From positions 186,001-250,000 of the forward strand of contig NZ_JABBYG020000002.1 in the NCBI RefSeq assembly GCF_012935325.2: a stretch of DNA of 64,000 bases, written 5' to 3'. Below the pieces are notes generated by a model, which was not told the DNA's origin, did no database searches, and saw only the letters and a program-made list of their open reading frames with translations. Source of the DNA: Paenibacillus sp. PL91 (GTDB lineage: Bacteria > Bacillota > Bacilli > Paenibacillales > Paenibacillaceae). This document shows positions 45,084 through 53,845 of the stretch, one piece after another. A program made the translations under genes and the position numbers. Positions within the stretch are counted from its first letter, which is position 1, and every line of letters starts with the position of its first letter.

Positions 45084-46358
45084 CTATTCCCCTCTAACCA
45101 ATCGTAAAATATCATTATAGGTTACTACAAGCATCAGAAGCATAATGAGCGCGAAGCCTACAAAATGCACCATGCTTTCACGGTTTGGATCTATTGGCCT
45201 TCTTCGAATCGCTTCAATTCCGAGGAAAATGAGGCGGCTGCCGTCCAGCGCTGGAATCGGAAGCAAATTGAAAATACCTAGGTACAAGCTGAGCAATGCT
45301 GTCCATGAAGTAAGCTGCGCGATGCCTTGCTTGGCAATTTGACTGGTTACCTCAGCGGTACGCACCGGCCCTCCAAGATCATCAAGCTTGAACTCTCCGA
45401 AAATAAGCTTCTTGAACCCTTCAAAAATGCTTATCGTCATATTTTTCATCAGCTTGCCTGCACCGGTAAATGTTTCGGAGAACGAAGCAGGACGAGTCGG
45501 CAATGCCGCGCTAATGCCTACCTTGCCTACCCCTTCCTCGTTCGGCTCGGGCGTAATAACGATCTGCTGTGCCTTGCCTTCCCGAATGATGTCCATTTTG
45601 ACAGGCACATTCGGTGATTTGCCGATTATTCCAATCATCTTATCAAAATCAGCACCGATTTTGATCCCGTTTACCGCATCGATAACGTCGCCTTTTCTCA
45701 GATCGACCTTATCTGCCGGCATTCCTTCGGAAATTTCGCTGACTAGCAGCTTATCCGGTGATTCAACTGGTATGCCAACCATCTGAATATACGTCGCAAA
45801 CAATACGAATGCGAGCACAAAATTCATCAGCGGCCCAGCAAATATAGCAAGCGCGCGCTGCCCTACCGTCTTGCTGCCAAATTGTCTGTCAAACGGCGCA
45901 ATTTGGGTGTCCTTGCCTTTGGCAATCATCAAAGCCTGAGGATGCACCGAGAAAGTCTCGTTCTCGCCTTCAACATCCAATGTTACGGATAGACTTCTTT
46001 CTAAATCAATTTTGACAATTTCGCCGCGAATAACGCCGCTTCTCTCGTCAAGACGATCCAAATACAATCGCGTAATTTTGTCATCCTTCAGACGAACCGC
46101 TATCGTTTGGCCGGGCTGAACGTCGACAATTTCAGGATCCTCGCCTGCCATGCGAACAAATCCACCCGCCGGCACTAGCCTTAGCGTATATCTAGTCTCG
46201 CCGCGTTTTACCGAAAAGAGCTTCGGCCCGAACCCAATTGCAAATTCTCGAACCAATATTCCCGCACGTTTTGCGAAATAGTAATGACCCCATTCGTGGA
46301 TCGTTACGATAACGAAAAAGACGAGTATAGTCAAAAAGACGACCTGAATCATGTGCAT
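45084..46358 (-). CDS. rasP: Site-2 protease RasP/RseP
   Basis: Intramembrane zinc protease that cleaves anti-sigma factors and remnant signal peptides (RsiW, FtsL in B. subtilis). Over 424 residues, HEWGH at residues 21-25 in the first transmembrane helix binds zinc, a PDZ domain lies at about 195-275 (ISEGMPADKVDLRKGDVIDAVNG), and NLLPIPALDG near 365 supplies the third zinc ligand. There is a membrane helix near 170-190 and two more at the C-terminus. Located between dxr and proS, as in Bacillus. Confidence 0.95.
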   Translation of the reverse strand: MHMIQVVFLTILVFFVIVTIHEWGHYYFAKRAGILVREFAIGFGPKLFSVKRGETRYTLRLVPAGGFVRMAGEDPEIVDVQPGQTIAVRLKDDKITRLYLDRLDERSGVIRGEIVKIDLERSLSVTLDVEGENETFSVHPQALMIAKGKDTQIAPFDRQFGSKTVGQRALAIFAGPLMNFVLAFVLFATYIQMVGIPVESPDKLLVSEISEGMPADKVDLRKGDVIDAVNGIKIGADFDKMIGIIGKSPNVPVKMDIIREGKAQQIVITPEPNEEGVGKVGISAALPTRPASFSETFTGAGKLMKNMTISIFEGFKKLIFGEFKLDDLGGPVRTAEVTSQIAKQGIAQLTSWTALLSLYLGIFNLLPIPALDGSRLIFLGIEAIRRRPIDPNRESMVHFVGFALIMLLMLVVTYNDILRLVRGE

Positions 46359-46446
46359 AAAGCTGAAGCCTCCTGTTCGTTACGGCCTGTACATAGATTA
46401 TCATTATTCTCCCGTCCGATACAAGAGAACCGGAATTTGACCGATA

Positions 46447-47586
46447 TTATACGGATTCTGCCAGCTGGCGCGCCCAAGCGTCCACTTCTGCGATCATTTG
46501 CAGGTCATTAATATTCGATGCTTCATGACGTCCAACTACCGTTTCCAATATCCGCTCAATGTCAAGAAACGTAATTTCACCCTTTAGAAAACGAGCCACC
46601 GCGACCTCATTAGCTGCATTGAACACGGTCGGCGCAGATTGACCAAGACGGCCGCATTCAAAGGCCAGCCTAAGGCATGGATACCTGTCATAATCCATTT
46701 CACGGAAGTTCAGCTTGCCGATTTGAGCTAAATTCAGCCTATTCGTTGGTGTAGCGTTCCGCTCTGGATAGGATAACGCATATTGAATCGGCACACGCAT
46801 ATCCGGCATCCCAAGCTGCGCGATTACGCTATGATCGGAAAACTCCACATAAGAGTGAATGATGCTCTCCGGATGAATAATGACATCTATTTGCTCGTAT
46901 GTAACGTCGAAGAGCCATTTTGCCTCAATGACCTCAAGTCCTTTATTAACCATCGTCGCGGAATCAATTGTAATTTTGGCGCCCATGGACCAGTTCGGAT
47001 GATTAAGCGCCTCGGCAACCGTCACACCTTCAAGCTGCTCCCTAGTGCGATCGCGGAAAGAACCGCCAGAGGCTGTTAGCGTAATTTGCTTGATCGATTT
47101 ACGATCTTCCCCATTCAGGCATTGGAATATGGCAGAATGCTCGCTATCAATCGGGAATATCGAAACGCCGCGCTGCCGCGCTCGCTCCATTACGATATGG
47201 CCAGCTGTCACAAGCGTCTCTTTGTTCGCCAAGCCAATCGTTTTGCCCGCGTCAATTGCCGCGAGCGTAGCAGGCAAGCCTCTGCTGCCCATAATTGCCG
47301 TTACAACGATGTCAGCGTCTGCACCAGCCGCTACCTCAACGAGACCCTCCTCGCCATGTACAACCTTAGTACCCGCCGGTAAATGGGGTCTTGCGGCGTC
47401 AGCATCAGCCTTTGAGGCCAAACTAACGATGGATGGCTTAAATTGCTTTGCCTGCTCTATAATCAAATCGACATTTGCACCCGCCGATAAACCGACAACC
47501 TGATAACGATCAGGATCATGGGCTATAATGTCTAGCGTCTGTGTTCCGATTGAACCTGTCGAACCTAATATACTTATTTTTTTCAT
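46447..47586 (-). CDS. dxr: 1-deoxy-D-xylulose-5-phosphate reductoisomerase
   Basis: Second enzyme of the MEP isoprenoid pathway; makes MEP from DXP with NADPH. The 379 residues show the NADPH motif ILGSTGSIGTQTLDII at residue 5, LANKETLVTAG near 122, the metal site IDSEHSAIFQC near 148, and TASGGSFRDRTR with HPNWSMGAKITIDSATMVNKGLEVIEA. It lies between cdsA and rasP; with uppS nearby it feeds undecaprenyl phosphate synthesis. Confidence 0.96.
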   Translation of the reverse strand: MKKISILGSTGSIGTQTLDIIAHDPDRYQVVGLSAGANVDLIIEQAKQFKPSIVSLASKADADAARPHLPAGTKVVHGEEGLVEVAAGADADIVVTAIMGSRGLPATLAAIDAGKTIGLANKETLVTAGHIVMERARQRGVSIFPIDSEHSAIFQCLNGEDRKSIKQITLTASGGSFRDRTREQLEGVTVAEALNHPNWSMGAKITIDSATMVNKGLEVIEAKWLFDVTYEQIDVIIHPESIIHSYVEFSDHSVIAQLGMPDMRVPIQYALSYPERNATPTNRLNLAQIGKLNFREMDYDRYPCLRLAFECGRLGQSAPTVFNAANEVAVARFLKGEITFLDIERILETVVGRHEASNINDLQMIAEVDAWARQLAESV

Positions 47587-47604
47587 GCCAAAAATCCTCC
47601 TGAC

Positions 47605-48399
47605 TTATACGGGCAGCAGCTCGGTCAGCACTAACAGCGGAAATACGATAAGCCAGCTGTCGCATCGGTCAAGCACACCGCCATGTCCCGGCAATAACGT
47701 GCCTGTATCCTTAATATCTCGAACACGCTTATACGCCGATTGTATCAAATCTCCAAATTGGCCAGCTACAGCAGCAACTAAGCCAATGAGCAGCGCCTTT
47801 GGCAAATCGATAAAATCAGGAATCGCTAAAGCGAATACCGCAGACACAATTAAGGAAAATAAAACGCCTCCAAGGGCGCCTTCAATCGTTTTATTTGGAC
47901 TAATGGATGGCCAGAGCTTCGTTTTCCCGAAAGCTCGTCCCATAAAATAAGCGCCGATATCCGATGCCCAAATACAGCCAAAGGCCAAAAACGTCCAAAT
48001 TAAACCATCCTGATCAATTTGACGTGCCTGAACCATAGCGGAAAAGCCATAGCCTACATATAAAGCGCCAAGCAACATAAGTGCGGCGCCGTCAATTGTT
48101 GTTTTATTTTTTGTAATTACAGTTATGGACAGCAGAAGGAAGGCGAGCACCCAAAGGATGGTTAGCGGCGAAGGGATTGTTATCCCCCAATAAGACCAAG
48201 GCAGCACGAACAGTAGCACACCCGCATATCCAAGCAATGAGGACGGATGCGACCATGCTACACCATTCATGCGCGCATATTCAGTAAAGCCGATAATTGC
48301 AAGTAATACGAGTAGACTTGTGTATAGCCATCCGCCTACTATTGCTAAACCGATGAACACAGCACCTGCTACAACTCCGGTAATAATTCGTTGTCTCAA
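47605..48399 (-). CDS. cdsA: Phosphatidate cytidylyltransferase
   Basis: Integral membrane enzyme making CDP-diacylglycerol from phosphatidate and CTP, upstream of PgsA in phospholipid synthesis. The 264 residues form about seven to eight membrane helices, and the signature S-x-[LIVMF]-K-R-x4-KD-x-[GSA] type block reads SAYKRVRDIKDTGTLLPGHGGVLDRCDS near the C-terminus (about 220-247). The apparent start is TTG 48397-48399 with GGAGTGTG upstream. It follows uppS by 27 nt. Confidence 0.93.
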   Translation of the reverse strand: MRQRIITGVVAGAVFIGLAIVGGWLYTSLLVLLAIIGFTEYARMNGVAWSHPSSLLGYAGVLLFVLPWSYWGITIPSPLTILWVLAFLLLSITVITKNKTTIDGAALMLLGALYVGYGFSAMVQARQIDQDGLIWTFLAFGCIWASDIGAYFMGRAFGKTKLWPSISPNKTIEGALGGVLFSLIVSAVFALAIPDFIDLPKALLIGLVAAVAGQFGDLIQSAYKRVRDIKDTGTLLPGHGGVLDRCDSWLIVFPLLVLTELLPV

Positions 48400-48426
48400 T
48401 GAAAAGTCACACTCCGTCGCTTGAAG

Positions 48427-49191
48427 CTACAATCCGCCATATCGACGTGCACGGCGCTGGTATTCCAAAATCGCCTCTTGAAAATGCGCTTCCGTGAATT
48501 CCGGCCAATACACATCTGTAAACCACAACTCACTGTACGCAAGCTGCCACATCATAAAATTGCTAAGACGCAGCTCACCGCTAGTGCGAATGAGTAAATC
48601 TGGATCGGGCAATCCGCTCGTAAGCAATCGATCTGCCATCACTTTTTCATCAATGTCATCCAAGGATATATCTCCTTGCTGAACGTCTGAAGCGATGCTC
48701 TTTATTGCTTCAAGCATTTCCTTGCGGCTACCGTAATTCAGAGCAAAATTTAAAACAAGTCCAGTATTATTAGCAGTCTTCACAATGGCCTCTTCAACTG
48801 CGCTTATCGTAAATGATGGCAAATCCTCTTTATGGCCCATCATGCGAACCTGAACATTGTTGGCAATCAGCTCTTCTAATTCAATTTCAAGAAACTGCTG
48901 GGGCAGCTTCATGAGGAAATCCACTTCAGCTTTCGGTCTCTTCCAGTTTTCCGTTGAAAACGCGTATAACGTCAAATATTTGACGCCTAACCGGTCTGCT
49001 GCAATTGTTATTCGTTTGACCGCTTTCATGCCGGAATGATGACCTGCCATTCGTGGCAATCCACGATCTTTAGCCCAGCGACCGTTCCCATCCATTATAA
49101 TCGCAACATGCTCAGGCACATTTTCTAAGGACACAGAATCAGTCGGCTGTAAGGACGATTTGCCTAGTTTGGCCCAAAGTCGCTCGATCAT
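48427..49191 (-). CDS. uppS: Undecaprenyl diphosphate synthase (isoprenyl transferase)
   Basis: Cis-prenyltransferase producing the C55 lipid carrier for peptidoglycan and teichoic acids. Over 254 residues it has AIIMDGNGRWAKDRGLPR with the catalytic Asp near residue 31, TLYAFSTENWKRP near 75 and PDLLIRTSGELRLSNFM near 200. The frame is open from 49206, but GGGAGGAAG precedes the ATG at 49189-49191 by about 8 nt. It follows frr, and dxr and cdsA follow it. Confidence 0.95.
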   Translation of the reverse strand: MIERLWAKLGKSSLQPTDSVSLENVPEHVAIIMDGNGRWAKDRGLPRMAGHHSGMKAVKRITIAADRLGVKYLTLYAFSTENWKRPKAEVDFLMKLPQQFLEIELEELIANNVQVRMMGHKEDLPSFTISAVEEAIVKTANNTGLVLNFALNYGSRKEMLEAIKSIASDVQQGDISLDDIDEKVMADRLLTSGLPDPDLLIRTSGELRLSNFMMWQLAYSELWFTDVYWPEFTEAHFQEAILEYQRRARRYGGL

Positions 49192-49223
49192 CTTACTTCC
49201 TCCCAACCGAAATCAAAACCAAA

Positions 49224-49241
49224 CCCCACCTATCGGAGGGG
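49224..49241 (-). terminator. Weak hairpin between frr and uppS
   Basis: CCCCACC (49224-49230) with GGAGGGG (49235-49241), one mismatch and a 4-nt loop. The minus-strand tail TTTGGTTTTG is moderately U-rich, so partial termination is plausible. Confidence 0.45.
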
Positions 49242-49252
49242 CCCAGAGATTA

Positions 49253-49806
49253 TTATACTTCCATAATTTCTTTTTCTTTGGCAACAAGCACTTTATCAAC
49301 TTCAGCAATAAATTTGTCAGTTGTTTTCTGAATATCCTCTTGATGTCCGCGCGACTCGTCTTCGGAGATCGTCGTTTTTTCAAGCTTCTTCACGCCATCG
49401 TTGGCATCGCGACGAATGTTGCGAATAGCTACCTTCGCTTCTTCACCAAACTTCTTCGACGTCTTCACAAGCTCTGCACGACGTTCTTCTGTAAGCGGCG
49501 GAATCGAAATGCGAATCGATACGCCATCGTTCGAAGGCGTTAGACCAAGATCGGATTTCATAATTGCTTTCTCAATGGCCGACATGGACGATTTGTCCCA
49601 CGGCTGAATAAACAGCGTGCGTGAGTCAGGCGTGTTGATGTTCGCAAGTTGATTGACAGGCGTCATTGCTCCGTAATATTCCACTTGAATACGATCCAGC
49701 AAAGCAGTATTCGCTTTACCAGCGCGCAGCGACGACAAATCACGCTTAAGCGCGGAGATCGCTTTTTCCATACGTTCTTCTGCGTTTTTCTTCAGCTCTT
49801 GTGGCA

Positions 49807-49807
<1 letters not shown>
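49253..49807 (-). CDS. frr: Ribosome recycling factor
   Basis: 184-residue two-domain factor that splits post-termination ribosomes with EF-G. It shows [32 protein letters not shown] N-terminal helix, [15 protein letters not shown] and a C-terminal helical bundle with [30 protein letters not shown]. The ATG shares one base with the pyrH stop (TAATG), which indicates coupling. Confidence 0.97.
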
Positions 49808-50586
<779 letters not shown>

Positions 50587-50599
50587 CTAATCATACAAG

Positions 50600-50628
50600 C
50601 AGGCGGGGCGGACGCCCCGCCCCGCCTG
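50600..50628 (-). terminator. GC-rich hairpin after tsf
   Basis: Perfect 11-bp stem CAGGCGGGGCG (50600-50610) with CGCCCCGCCTG (50618-50628) and a 7-nt loop. The tail CTTGTATG has few U residues, so some read-through to pyrH is likely. Confidence 0.65.
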
Positions 50629-50638
50629 TGCGTTCGGA

Positions 50639-51289
50639 TTAATGTTTTACTTGTGCCATTACTTCTTCAACGAAATTGTCTACTTTTTTCTCTAGGCCTT
50701 CACCAAGCTCGTAACGTACGAAGCGACGGATGGAGATGTTTTCACCAATTTTGCTGATTTTTTCGTTAAGCAAAGTGGCGATTGTTTTGTCTGGGTCTTT
50801 AATGAAAGGCTGCTCAAGCAGACAGAATTCCTCGTAGTACTTCGAGATACGGCCTTCAACCATTTTCTCAACGATTTTTTCTGGTTTGCCTTCGTTAAGC
50901 GCTTGAGCTTTCAAAATTTCGCGCTCTTTTTCAAGCTCTTCGGAAGAAACTTCTTCACGGCGAACAAATTTCGGGTTAGCTGCTGCGATTTGCATAGCAA
51001 CATCTCTTGCGAAATCACGGAATTGATCTGTTTTCGCAACGAAATCTGTTTCGCAGTTAACTTCAACGATAACGCCGATACGGCCGCCAGCGTGAATGTA
51101 CGATTCAACTACGCCTTCAGTTGCAATACGGCCTGCTTTGTTTGCTGCAGCAGCCAAACCTTTTTCACGAAGGAATGCAATCGCTTTTTCGATATCATTG
51201 TTTGTTTCATCCAAAGCTTTCTTGCAATCGAGCATCCCTGCTCCTGTTCTTTCCCGTAGTTCTTTTACCGCGCTAGCACTAACTGCCAT
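50639..51289 (-). CDS. tsf: Elongation factor Ts (short form)
   Basis: Guanine-nucleotide exchange factor for EF-Tu. The N-terminal UBA-like domain carries [19 protein letters not shown], and the core carries [18 protein letters not shown], including the TDFV motif that contacts EF-Tu. At 216 residues it lacks part of the core and coiled coil of the roughly 293-residue B. subtilis protein; this short form is usual in Paenibacillus. ATG 51289 follows AGGAGGG. A hairpin of the TTACGAAG...CTTCGTAA family (51310-51333) lies directly upstream of the ribosome binding site. Confidence 0.96.
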   Translation of the reverse strand: MAVSASAVKELRERTGAGMLDCKKALDETNNDIEKAIAFLREKGLAAAANKAGRIATEGVVESYIHAGGRIGVIVEVNCETDFVAKTDQFRDFARDVAMQIAAANPKFVRREEVSSEELEKEREILKAQALNEGKPEKIVEKMVEGRISKYYEEFCLLEQPFIKDPDKTIATLLNEKISKIGENISIRRFVRYELGEGLEKKVDNFVEEVMAQVKH

Positions 51290-51309
51290 TGTAAGCCCTC
51301 CTATAAGTT

Positions 51310-51333
51310 TTACGAAGCCTTGTGACTTCGTAA
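51310..51333 (-). repeat. Hairpin repeat in the tsf leader
   Basis: TTACGAAG...CTTCGTAA palindrome, 8 bp plus two further pairs around an ACAA loop on the minus strand. It ends about 10 nt before the AGGAGGG of tsf. It is the same motif as the array before RNase J (19931-20137). Confidence 0.8.
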
Positions 51334-51366
51334 TAATATATTGTTGGTTCTAGTCATTTACATTCG

Positions 51367-51409
51367 AAAAAAGGGCAGTGAGAGGTTTATCACCATCTGA
51401 CCACCCTTT
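51367..51409 (-). terminator. Terminator after rpsB
   Basis: Outer stem AAAGGG(T)GG with CCCTTT pairing (51370-51375 and 51403-51409) and inner partial pairing. The minus-strand tail is CCCTTTTTTCG. Confidence 0.7.
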
Positions 51410-51432
51410 GTTGACTAACTAAAGCCTCTAAA

Positions 51433-52131
51433 TTAAGCCGTTGTTTGTTCGCCTTGGTTAGCTTCAACGATTGCATCAGCCATTTTCGACGTCAACAACT
51501 TAACGGCACGAATTGCATCATCGTTACCTGGAATAACATAGTCGATTTCGTCTGGATCACAGTTCGTATCAACGATACCAACGATTGGGATACCAAGTTT
51601 GCGAGCTTCTGCAACAGCAATGCGCTCTTTGCGTGGGTCAATGATGAACAACGCGCTTGGCAAACCTTTCATTCCTTTGATACCGCCAAGGAATTTTTCC
51701 AAACGGTCTTTCTCTTTGCGAAGAATGATAACTTCTTTCTTCGGAAGAACTTCGAAAGTGCCGTCCTCTTCCCACTTCTCAAGCTGTTTCAAGCGATCGA
51801 TACGCTTTTGAATGGTTTGGAAGTTAGTAAGAGTTCCGCCGAGCCAACGTTGGTTGATGTAGAAGTTGCCGCAGCGTTCTGCTTCTTCTTTCACGGAATC
51901 TTGAGCTTGTTTTTTTGTACCTACGAACAGCATAGTGCCGCCGTCTGCAGCGATCGATTTAACAAAGTTGTATGCTTCGTCAACTTTCTTAACCGTTTTT
52001 TGCAAATCGATAATGTAAATCCCGTTTCTTTCTGTGAAGATATAACGATCCATCTTCGGGTTCCAACGACGAGTCTGATGACCGAAGTGTACCCCAGCTT
52101 CTAGTAGCTGTTTCATGGAAATAACCGCCAT
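51433..52131 (-). CDS. rpsB: 30S ribosomal protein S2
   Basis: Late-assembling 30S protein needed for S1-type mRNA contacts. Over 232 residues it has the typical [36 protein letters not shown] and [24 protein letters not shown] blocks. ATG 52131 follows AGGAGGTG. It has its own promoter (52260-52288) and a leader of about 125 nt containing a small hairpin, so its expression is set apart from the upstream fla/che genes. Confidence 0.97.
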   Translation of the reverse strand: MAVISMKQLLEAGVHFGHQTRRWNPKMDRYIFTERNGIYIIDLQKTVKKVDEAYNFVKSIAADGGTMLFVGTKKQAQDSVKEEAERCGNFYINQRWLGGTLTNFQTIQKRIDRLKQLEKWEEDGTFEVLPKKEVIILRKEKDRLEKFLGGIKGMKGLPSALFIIDPRKERIAVAEARKLGIPIVGIVDTNCDPDEIDYVIPGNDDAIRAVKLLTSKMADAIVEANQGEQTTA

Positions 52132-52195
52132 TTCTTCAACACCTCCTGTAATGGTTTTTTTAGTGCTCCTCCGCTAGTCGCATCTTTCACCAAAA

Positions 52196-52212
52196 CTTCC
52201 GCCGGGCGGAAG
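52196..52212 (-). promoter_or_regulatory. Hairpin in the rpsB leader
   Basis: CTTCCGC (52196-52202) with GCGGAAG (52206-52212) and a 3-nt loop. On the minus strand it is followed by TTTTGG, so it may attenuate or form part of an S2 leader element. Confidence 0.5.
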
Positions 52213-52259
52213 CACCGTTTGGCAAAATTGACCTGCGTGCGTTTTTAACACCGTGAATT

Positions 52260-52288
52260 AATATACCATAAATACATGTCACGTGCAA
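52260..52288 (-). promoter_or_regulatory. Sigma-A promoter of rpsB
   Basis: TTGCAC (52283-52288), 17-nt spacer, TATATT (52260-52265) on the minus strand. Confidence 0.7.
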
Positions 52289-52310
52289 CATTCGTTTCAG
52301 AAAAGATAGG

Positions 52311-52883
52311 TTAACCAGCCTTTTTGCTAGACGATATCGCATCCGCTTCTTTTTTCGTTAAAGGTTCGCCCGTAACGACGTTGATTGCTTTATCAACCGT
52401 CATCCTTTCTTGAAACAAAAAATAACCGGCGCGAACCAGTTTTTTTGACTTTTTCATTTGACTGACGAAAGCTGCCTTATCAGCAATAATATGATTCTCA
52501 GCCAGCAGCTCTGCTGTTTTAGTTAAGCCAATTCCCACTTCGATCCGAATGACATGGTTTACTGCTGCCTGCTCCTTCACCGGTTCATCGGATGGCGCAG
52601 GAGCAGCAGCGGTCGCAGCTGGCTTCTCCTTGGACTCAGTCACGGGCAGCTCCGCTTGCTTCTTAATTACCGCCTTCGCATCTCGGTCAAGCTTAAACGA
52701 GTCGCGCTCAGCCTTAAGCAAGGCGTCTACCTCTACTTGTGTGTAGACCTTCTCGTTAGATTCATTGCCGAGTTGGCCTAGCTTTTGCCTGTTTTGTTCA
52801 CCGGAGAGCATCAACTGGAATAATAAAGCGCCTAAAATGATACCTGCGCCGAGACCGATTAGAAATACACGATTTTTAAGCAT
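52311..52883 (-). CDS. Membrane-anchored MltG-like LysM-domain protein
   Basis: 190-residue protein with an N-terminal transmembrane anchor (about 5-25), a charged and then Ala/Pro-rich spacer (about 45-105), and a C-terminal domain (about 108-180) whose pattern IEVGIGLTKTAELLAENHII ... AGYFLFQERMTVDKAINVV resembles the LysM-like N-terminal domain of MltG/YceG endolytic transglycosylases. The catalytic YceG domain is absent. It may bind peptidoglycan near the flagellar or septal site; the function is unknown. It overlaps the SwrB-like gene by 8 nt and ends the fla/che transcript before rpsB. B. subtilis has nothing equivalent at this place. Confidence 0.75.
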   Translation of the reverse strand: MLKNRVFLIGLGAGIILGALLFQLMLSGEQNRQKLGQLGNESNEKVYTQVEVDALLKAERDSFKLDRDAKAVIKKQAELPVTESKEKPAATAAAPAPSDEPVKEQAAVNHVIRIEVGIGLTKTAELLAENHIIADKAAFVSQMKKSKKLVRAGYFLFQERMTVDKAINVVTGEPLTKKEADAISSSKKAG

Positions 52884-53439
52884 GTGCGGATTCCTCCTGC
52901 TTAGCGAGCTGAATAATGAGCTGTACCTCGCCTTTATTCATGCCAAGCTTTTTGGAGATCATTTCAATCGATTTACCTTGTTCATATAATAGAAAAAGTT
53001 CCGAATACCGGGAATGAATGGTGTTCGTTTGAGGTGGCGCCTCTTCTGCTGGTTCTGGAAGCTTGTATATCGATGCATCCTTTTCTGCAGCATCATTCGG
53101 AATAGACAGGGTAGGAGCCGCTTGAGGCGCTATTGCTGAAGAACTAGCCTGCGACTTTTGCAGTTGAGCTGCAAGCTGCTCGCATTTTTTCTCTAGTTCT
53201 GCTATCCTCTGCTCCTTACTCTCTGCATCAACCTTAGACTCCTGCTGTGCTCTTCTAACCAAGTCAACAAGCTCTTCATTATCCTTCTCCATGTTCTCCA
53301 TGAACTGCTCCAGCGCGTTTTCCATGTTTTGCATCGTTTGTGAAGGAAGGGTAGGCTCCTGCTTCTTCCTAGGCATTACAAAGGCGCCAACAATGACAAC
53401 CGCTCCGAGTAATACAATATATTGCAAGTATGGCTGCAT
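52876..53439 (-). CDS. SwrB/YlxL-like coiled-coil membrane protein
   Basis: 187-residue protein with an N-terminal membrane helix (about 6-23), a charged coiled coil (about 40-95), a Pro/Ala-rich linker, and a C-terminal helix-turn-helix-like segment (YSELFLLYEQGKSIEMISKKLGMNKGEVQLIIQLAK, described in two parts: residues about 144-160 and 161-180). It occupies the position of B. subtilis swrB, between sigD and rpsB, where SwrB promotes flagellar basal-body maturation and swarming. Architecture and position agree; sequence orthology cannot be judged here. Confidence 0.7.
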   Translation of the reverse strand: MQPYLQYIVLLGAVVIVGAFVMPRKKQEPTLPSQTMQNMENALEQFMENMEKDNEELVDLVRRAQQESKVDAESKEQRIAELEKKCEQLAAQLQKSQASSSAIAPQAAPTLSIPNDAAEKDASIYKLPEPAEEAPPQTNTIHSRYSELFLLYEQGKSIEMISKKLGMNKGEVQLIIQLAKQEESAHA

Positions 53440-53475
53440 CGTTCATAGCCTGCCTTTCTAATATTCGCCTTTATT

Positions 53476-53802
53476 TTAAAGCTTTATATCTAGTTTATAT
53501 CCTTTATAGGGATGAGCCGGAGGCTGCTCTTGCATGCTTTCTGCATCGTCGGTTTCTGAACGCTTACGTTTTGCTTGCTGATTGGCATGATCCGGATTAC
53601 CCTCTTTGTCGCTGCGCACGTTAAGACCGTTCGTATGCTCTATCGCCGTATTTTTCCCTCTTGCAAGCTCTGTTTCCTTCGTTGACTGAGCTGCCAGCAT
53701 ATTCTGATCCGCTACAGGTTTATGTATAGCTTGTCCATGCATACCGCTGAATTCTTGCGTACGTGGAACAGACATTTGCAAATCTAGAGATTTGAACGTC
53801 AT
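53476..53802 (-). CDS. Conserved small protein of unknown function, fla/che operon
   Basis: 108-residue hydrophilic protein without membrane helix or known domain. The N-terminus (MTFKSLDLQMSVPRTQEFSG) and the C-terminal HPYKGYKLDIKL look like the conserved ends, with a variable, likely disordered, middle rich in Asn, Lys and Glu. The frame opens at 53835, but AAGGGGG precedes the ATG at 53800-53802. It lies between fapA and the SwrB-like gene. Short end motifs joined by a disordered middle could suit a scaffold or regulator of flagella; this is inference only. Confidence 0.7.
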   Translation of the reverse strand: MTFKSLDLQMSVPRTQEFSGMHGQAIHKPVADQNMLAAQSTKETELARGKNTAIEHTNGLNVRSDKEGNPDHANQQAKRKRSETDDAESMQEQPPAHPYKGYKLDIKL

Positions 53803-53845
53803 ACCAGCTCGCCCCCTTGCGTCATTCATTTGCACCTTGTAGAAA

